The notes under the pieces are model-generated. The model saw only the letters and a program-made list of their open reading frames with translations. It searched no databases and was not told where the DNA came from. From positions 1 through 43,121 of the forward strand of contig JAJPEA010000002.1 of assembly GCA_023252335.1 (NCBI GenBank): DNA of 43,121 nucleotides, given 5' to 3'. Below, one piece after another: positions 41,069 to 43,121 of the stretch; the stretch's first letter is position 1; each line of letters starts with the position of its first letter. Origin of the DNA: Nitrosotalea sp. GTDB lineage: Archaea; Thermoproteota; Nitrososphaeria; Nitrososphaerales; Nitrosopumilaceae. The position numbers and the translations under genes were made by a program.

Positions 41069-41566
41069 TTACAGACGAATTGGTCCAAGTCTTGTAACTG
41101 CAACTATGGCTACAATTGCAACTGCTAAAACTACTGCAGCTACTGGACCAAACTCTGGCACTACTGTTGTTCCAACGATTGAAACATTTTCAGATAATGG
41201 AGTGATTGGTATTGATACAATTGTGTCTCCTGACTCGTTAGTTGTTGTATAGTTTGTTACTATTTGACCGTCTACAAATACTCCAATGAATCCATTAATC
41301 AGTCCAGTTGGAAGTTTTAGAACCAGATGACTGTCTGTGTCAGCCTTGCCTACAAGAACAAAACTAACAGATTTGTCTTTTACACTAACTGATGAGCTAA
41401 CAATATCTTTCACAGATGAGTATGGCACATCAAATGTTGTTGCACCATCTCCTGCATCTTTTCCAACGCCTGCAATGGTCTTGTTGAACTCTACTTGAGC
41501 AAAGGATGATGTTGCCATTGGAGCAAGTAAAATTACGATTGCTGCAAAAATTACTATCTTGAGCAT
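41069..41566 (-). CDS. Secreted PEFG-CTERM surface protein with the shared beta module
   Basis: 165 residues. Signal peptide about 1-24 (SSFA). Almost the entire mature part (44-137) is the beta-rich module found also at 7711 and 36735: FDVPYSSV, KSVSFVLVGKAD, KLPTGLINGFIGVFVDGQ, VSIVGTTVVPEFG. The PEFG box (137-140) is followed by a hydrophobic helix and RLGPIRL. It is the smallest and cleanest example of the module plus tail. Surface-anchored; the ligand or lattice partner is unknown. Confidence 0.8.
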   Translation of the reverse strand: MLKIVIFAAIVILLAPMATSSFAQVEFNKTIAGVGKDAGDGATTFDVPYSSVKDIVSSSVSVKDKSVSFVLVGKADTDSHLVLKLPTGLINGFIGVFVDGQIVTNYTTTNESGDTIVSIPITPLSENVSIVGTTVVPEFGPVAAVVLAVAIVAIVAVTRLGPIRL

Positions 41567-41614
41567 GATTCAAGTTCATTATCTTGGCTAGTTAACGGGT
41601 TTGGCTAATTATTT

Positions 41615-42919
41615 TTACGAAATCGCGAATTTCTTTGAAGCTTCAAGCAGGTTTTTGACATCTGTCTTCGAGTGTACATATGATATGGCTCCTAGTTTTC
41701 CTGGGAGGAAGAATATCCCATTTCTTGCAATCAACTCAAAATGATATCGCTTGAGTGTTTCTGTATCACATTTGGCCGCTTCTTCTGCATTTGTGACTTG
41801 GGTTACTCCATTTGCAAGAAAATGTGGCATAAAAAGAGAGCCCATACCAGTGACTATAGCTTTATCTTGAAATGTTTTTGACAATCCATTTCGTACCTCT
41901 TCTCCCAGTCTTCCAATTTTTTTATACACTGGGCCCGAGTTTTTCTTTAAAAATTTCAACATTGTTCTTCCAGATGTCATTGTCATTGGATTTGCAGAAA
42001 ATGTTCCGCCTCCTATGTATGACCGGTCAAATCGCTTGTTTGTATTGGTGTCTGTAATTTTCATGACTTCGTCTTTTCCACAAATGACCCCTATTGGAAA
42101 TCCTCCGCCGACAATTTTTCCTAATGTTACAATGTCCGGATCAAGTCCCATGGTACCATAAAGACATCCAAACCTAAATCTAAATCCTGTAACAATTTCA
42201 TCTAAAATGTATAGTGCGTTTATACGGTGGATGAACTCCTGTATGCCTATCAAGTACTCTTTTGTTGCAGGGATACATCCAGCACCACCAAGCACTGGCT
42301 CTATTATTACACCCGCAAGATCATTTTTTACAGACTCTAAAATTGAAATAGATTTTTCTAAATTGTTGTACGGGATTGAAACAATATGTGTCTCATCTGT
42401 GAGTCCTGCACTCTCTGACTGATCAAATGGATAATTGACTGATTTTAACAAGTCAGTGGTATATCCATGCCAGCCTCCATCGATTTTTGCAATTATTTTT
42501 TTTCCAGTCTTTGCTCTTGCAATTCTAGTTGCATACATGGTAGCCTCTGTACCTGTAGAAACATAACGAATTTTTTCTGCAACTGGGACTGCTCCATGTA
42601 TTACCTCCGAAAACTCGATGGTGTTTTCATTTACAGTTCCATGCATCCAGCAATTGTTTACTTGTTTTTTGACTTTGGCTGCAACTTTTGGAGTCGCATG
42701 TCCTAGAATCAAACTCCAATGGCCCATCCAGTAATCTGTATACTTGTTGCCATCAACATCTATGAGATACTTGCCTCTTGCAGATTTTGTAACAAATGGA
42801 TATGGCTCAAAAAATCGTATGTTATGTGATACTCCATTTATGTGGAGTTTTTTTGATCGCTCAAATAATTTGGCAGATTTTTTTGTATGTTTTTTGTAAG
42901 TATCTAAAGCCGAAGACAA
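41615..42919 (-). CDS. Glutamate-1-semialdehyde aminomutase-like class III aminotransferase
   Basis: 434 residues from TTG 42919. PLP fold-type I, class III: STGTEATMYATRIARAKTG (phosphate-binding turn), GWHGYTTDL, IIEPVLGGAGCIP, YILDEIVTGFRFRFG (Asp) and TLGKIVGGGFPIGV with the Schiff-base Lys. Closest in pattern to HemL, which makes 5-aminolevulinate for haem and cobalamin, but not next to other tetrapyrrole genes; a paralogue with another amino substrate is possible. TTG is the only start before a stop and has a TATA box at leaderless distance. Confidence 0.82.
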   Translation of the reverse strand: MSSALDTYKKHTKKSAKLFERSKKLHINGVSHNIRFFEPYPFVTKSARGKYLIDVDGNKYTDYWMGHWSLILGHATPKVAAKVKKQVNNCWMHGTVNENTIEFSEVIHGAVPVAEKIRYVSTGTEATMYATRIARAKTGKKIIAKIDGGWHGYTTDLLKSVNYPFDQSESAGLTDETHIVSIPYNNLEKSISILESVKNDLAGVIIEPVLGGAGCIPATKEYLIGIQEFIHRINALYILDEIVTGFRFRFGCLYGTMGLDPDIVTLGKIVGGGFPIGVICGKDEVMKITDTNTNKRFDRSYIGGGTFSANPMTMTSGRTMLKFLKKNSGPVYKKIGRLGEEVRNGLSKTFQDKAIVTGMGSLFMPHFLANGVTQVTNAEEAAKCDTETLKRYHFELIARNGIFFLPGKLGAISYVHSKTDVKNLLEASKKFAIS

Positions 42920-42938
42920 TGATGATGATCATTGATTT

Positions 42939-42948
42939 GTTTAATATT
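42939..42948 (-). promoter_or_regulatory. TATA box confirming a leaderless TTG start
   Basis: AATATTAAAC on the minus strand, centred about 25 nt before TTG 42919, with an in-frame stop just upstream of the TTG. Confidence 0.5.
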
Positions 42949-42998
42949 AGTGATCGGAAAAAACTTGTAAAAAAAGCAAGATTTGTGCATGGTTTATA

Positions 42999-43121
42999 TT
43001 ATTTCTCTTTGATCCCATTTTTGCATACGTAACAGCAAGGCGGCGCTTGTGATGATGTTTGGTAGTATACCAGTTTGTGATTCACAGGCCTCCAGTTACG
43101 CATACAACATGTGGGTTTGAT
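42999..43121 (-). CDS. C-terminal end of a Cys-rich protein, cut by the window end
   Basis: The minus-strand frame is open from the window edge for 40 codons to TAA 42999-43001. The reading contains PTCCMRNW and PPCCYVCKNG, with a cluster of Cys that could bind metal. Codon composition and higher GC than the flanks suggest real coding sequence, but it is too short to name. It precedes the aminomutase-like gene in the same direction (79 bases between). Confidence 0.45.
   Translation of the reverse strand: MKPTCCMRNWRPVNHKLVYYQTSSQAPPCCYVCKNGIKEK

Noticed and set aside
42796..43032. 78-codon plus-strand frame across the aminomutase start
   Set aside because: It overlaps the well-supported aminomutase gene and the Cys-rich minus-strand frame, and has no protein-like pattern.
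43030..43121. tRNA-like stretch with GTTTGGTAGTATAC and GTGGGTTTGAT at the window end
   Set aside because: The D-stem and anticodon stem do not pair, the T-loop would lack the usual C, and the opposite strand is an open coding frame. The likeness is limited to short motifs.
1..43121. CRISPR array, IS element, integrase or restriction system
   Set aside because: No regular spaced repeats, transposase, recombinase or terminal inverted repeats were found. The window looks like ordinary chromosome.

Overview
The window is AT-rich archaeal DNA, and its gene content points to an ammonia-oxidising archaeon of the Nitrososphaerota (Thaumarchaeota), most likely a Nitrosopumilus/Nitrosarchaeum/Nitrosotalea-type lineage. 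The evidence is a NirK-like two-domain copper oxidase with an archaeal signal anchor, ribosomal protein L15e, a TFB, a Cdc48-type AAA ATPase, a PAC2 protein, TruD, an archaeal-type MtaB, several secreted proteins with C-terminal PEF/PEFG sorting tails, and many leaderless genes whose TATA box lies about 24-28 nt before an ATG, GTG or TTG. No rRNA, tRNA, CRISPR array, insertion sequence or integrase was found.

Layout. 1-3931: tail of a Lys-rich protein followed by an in-frame K/E/P repeat, a degenerate FtsZ-like gene, then a fumarase/aspartase-family gene and mtaB in one operon (minus strand). 4068-9826: nirK-like oxidase, a phosphoglycerate dehydrogenase homologue, a secreted WW-tail protein, rpl15e translationally coupled to a PEF-tailed surface protein, then small membrane and regulatory genes. 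9831-15773: an NHLRC2-like thioredoxin/NHL protein, a C2H2 zinc-finger protein, a membrane-anchored exported protein, truD and a secreted beta-propeller. 15842-19043: a tubulin-like (artubulin-type) gene directly followed by a coiled-coil gene, and upstream a TPR plus SHOCT-type gene pair. 19159-26814: a CPA1 antiporter, an M1 aminopeptidase, a DedA-type protein, a YggU/DUF167 protein, small secreted and membrane proteins, an SRPBCC protein and a hotdog thioesterase. 26865-31307: transcription regulators (wHTH plus possible DUF4443, ArnR1-like, MarR), a CbtB-like protein without CbtA, and several small genes. 31333-36672: the Cdc48 ATPase, a 335-base gap, a secreted alkaline-phosphatase-superfamily protein and a receiver-domain protein. 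36735-43121: three PEF/PEFG surface proteins, TFB, PAC2, a GSA-aminomutase-like enzyme and the end of a Cys-rich gene cut by the window edge.

The most notable content is cytoskeletal. One window carries both a degenerate FtsZ-family protein (271-1224) and a tubulin-sized, tubulin-like GTPase (16390-17778). The latter has a tubulin-type T3 loop (NWAxG), a GGGTGA signature and a tubulin-like region around the T7 loop. It is followed 2 bases later by a 181-residue coiled-coil protein that is a candidate partner. A second theme is the cell surface: three separate proteins end in the same ~95-residue beta-rich module fused to a PEF/PEFG transmembrane tail, which looks like a shared display unit. 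A third is promoter architecture: leaderless TTG and GTG starts are common, one palindromic TATA element sits midway between two divergent leaderless genes, and a MarR gene has an inverted repeat between its TATA box and start.
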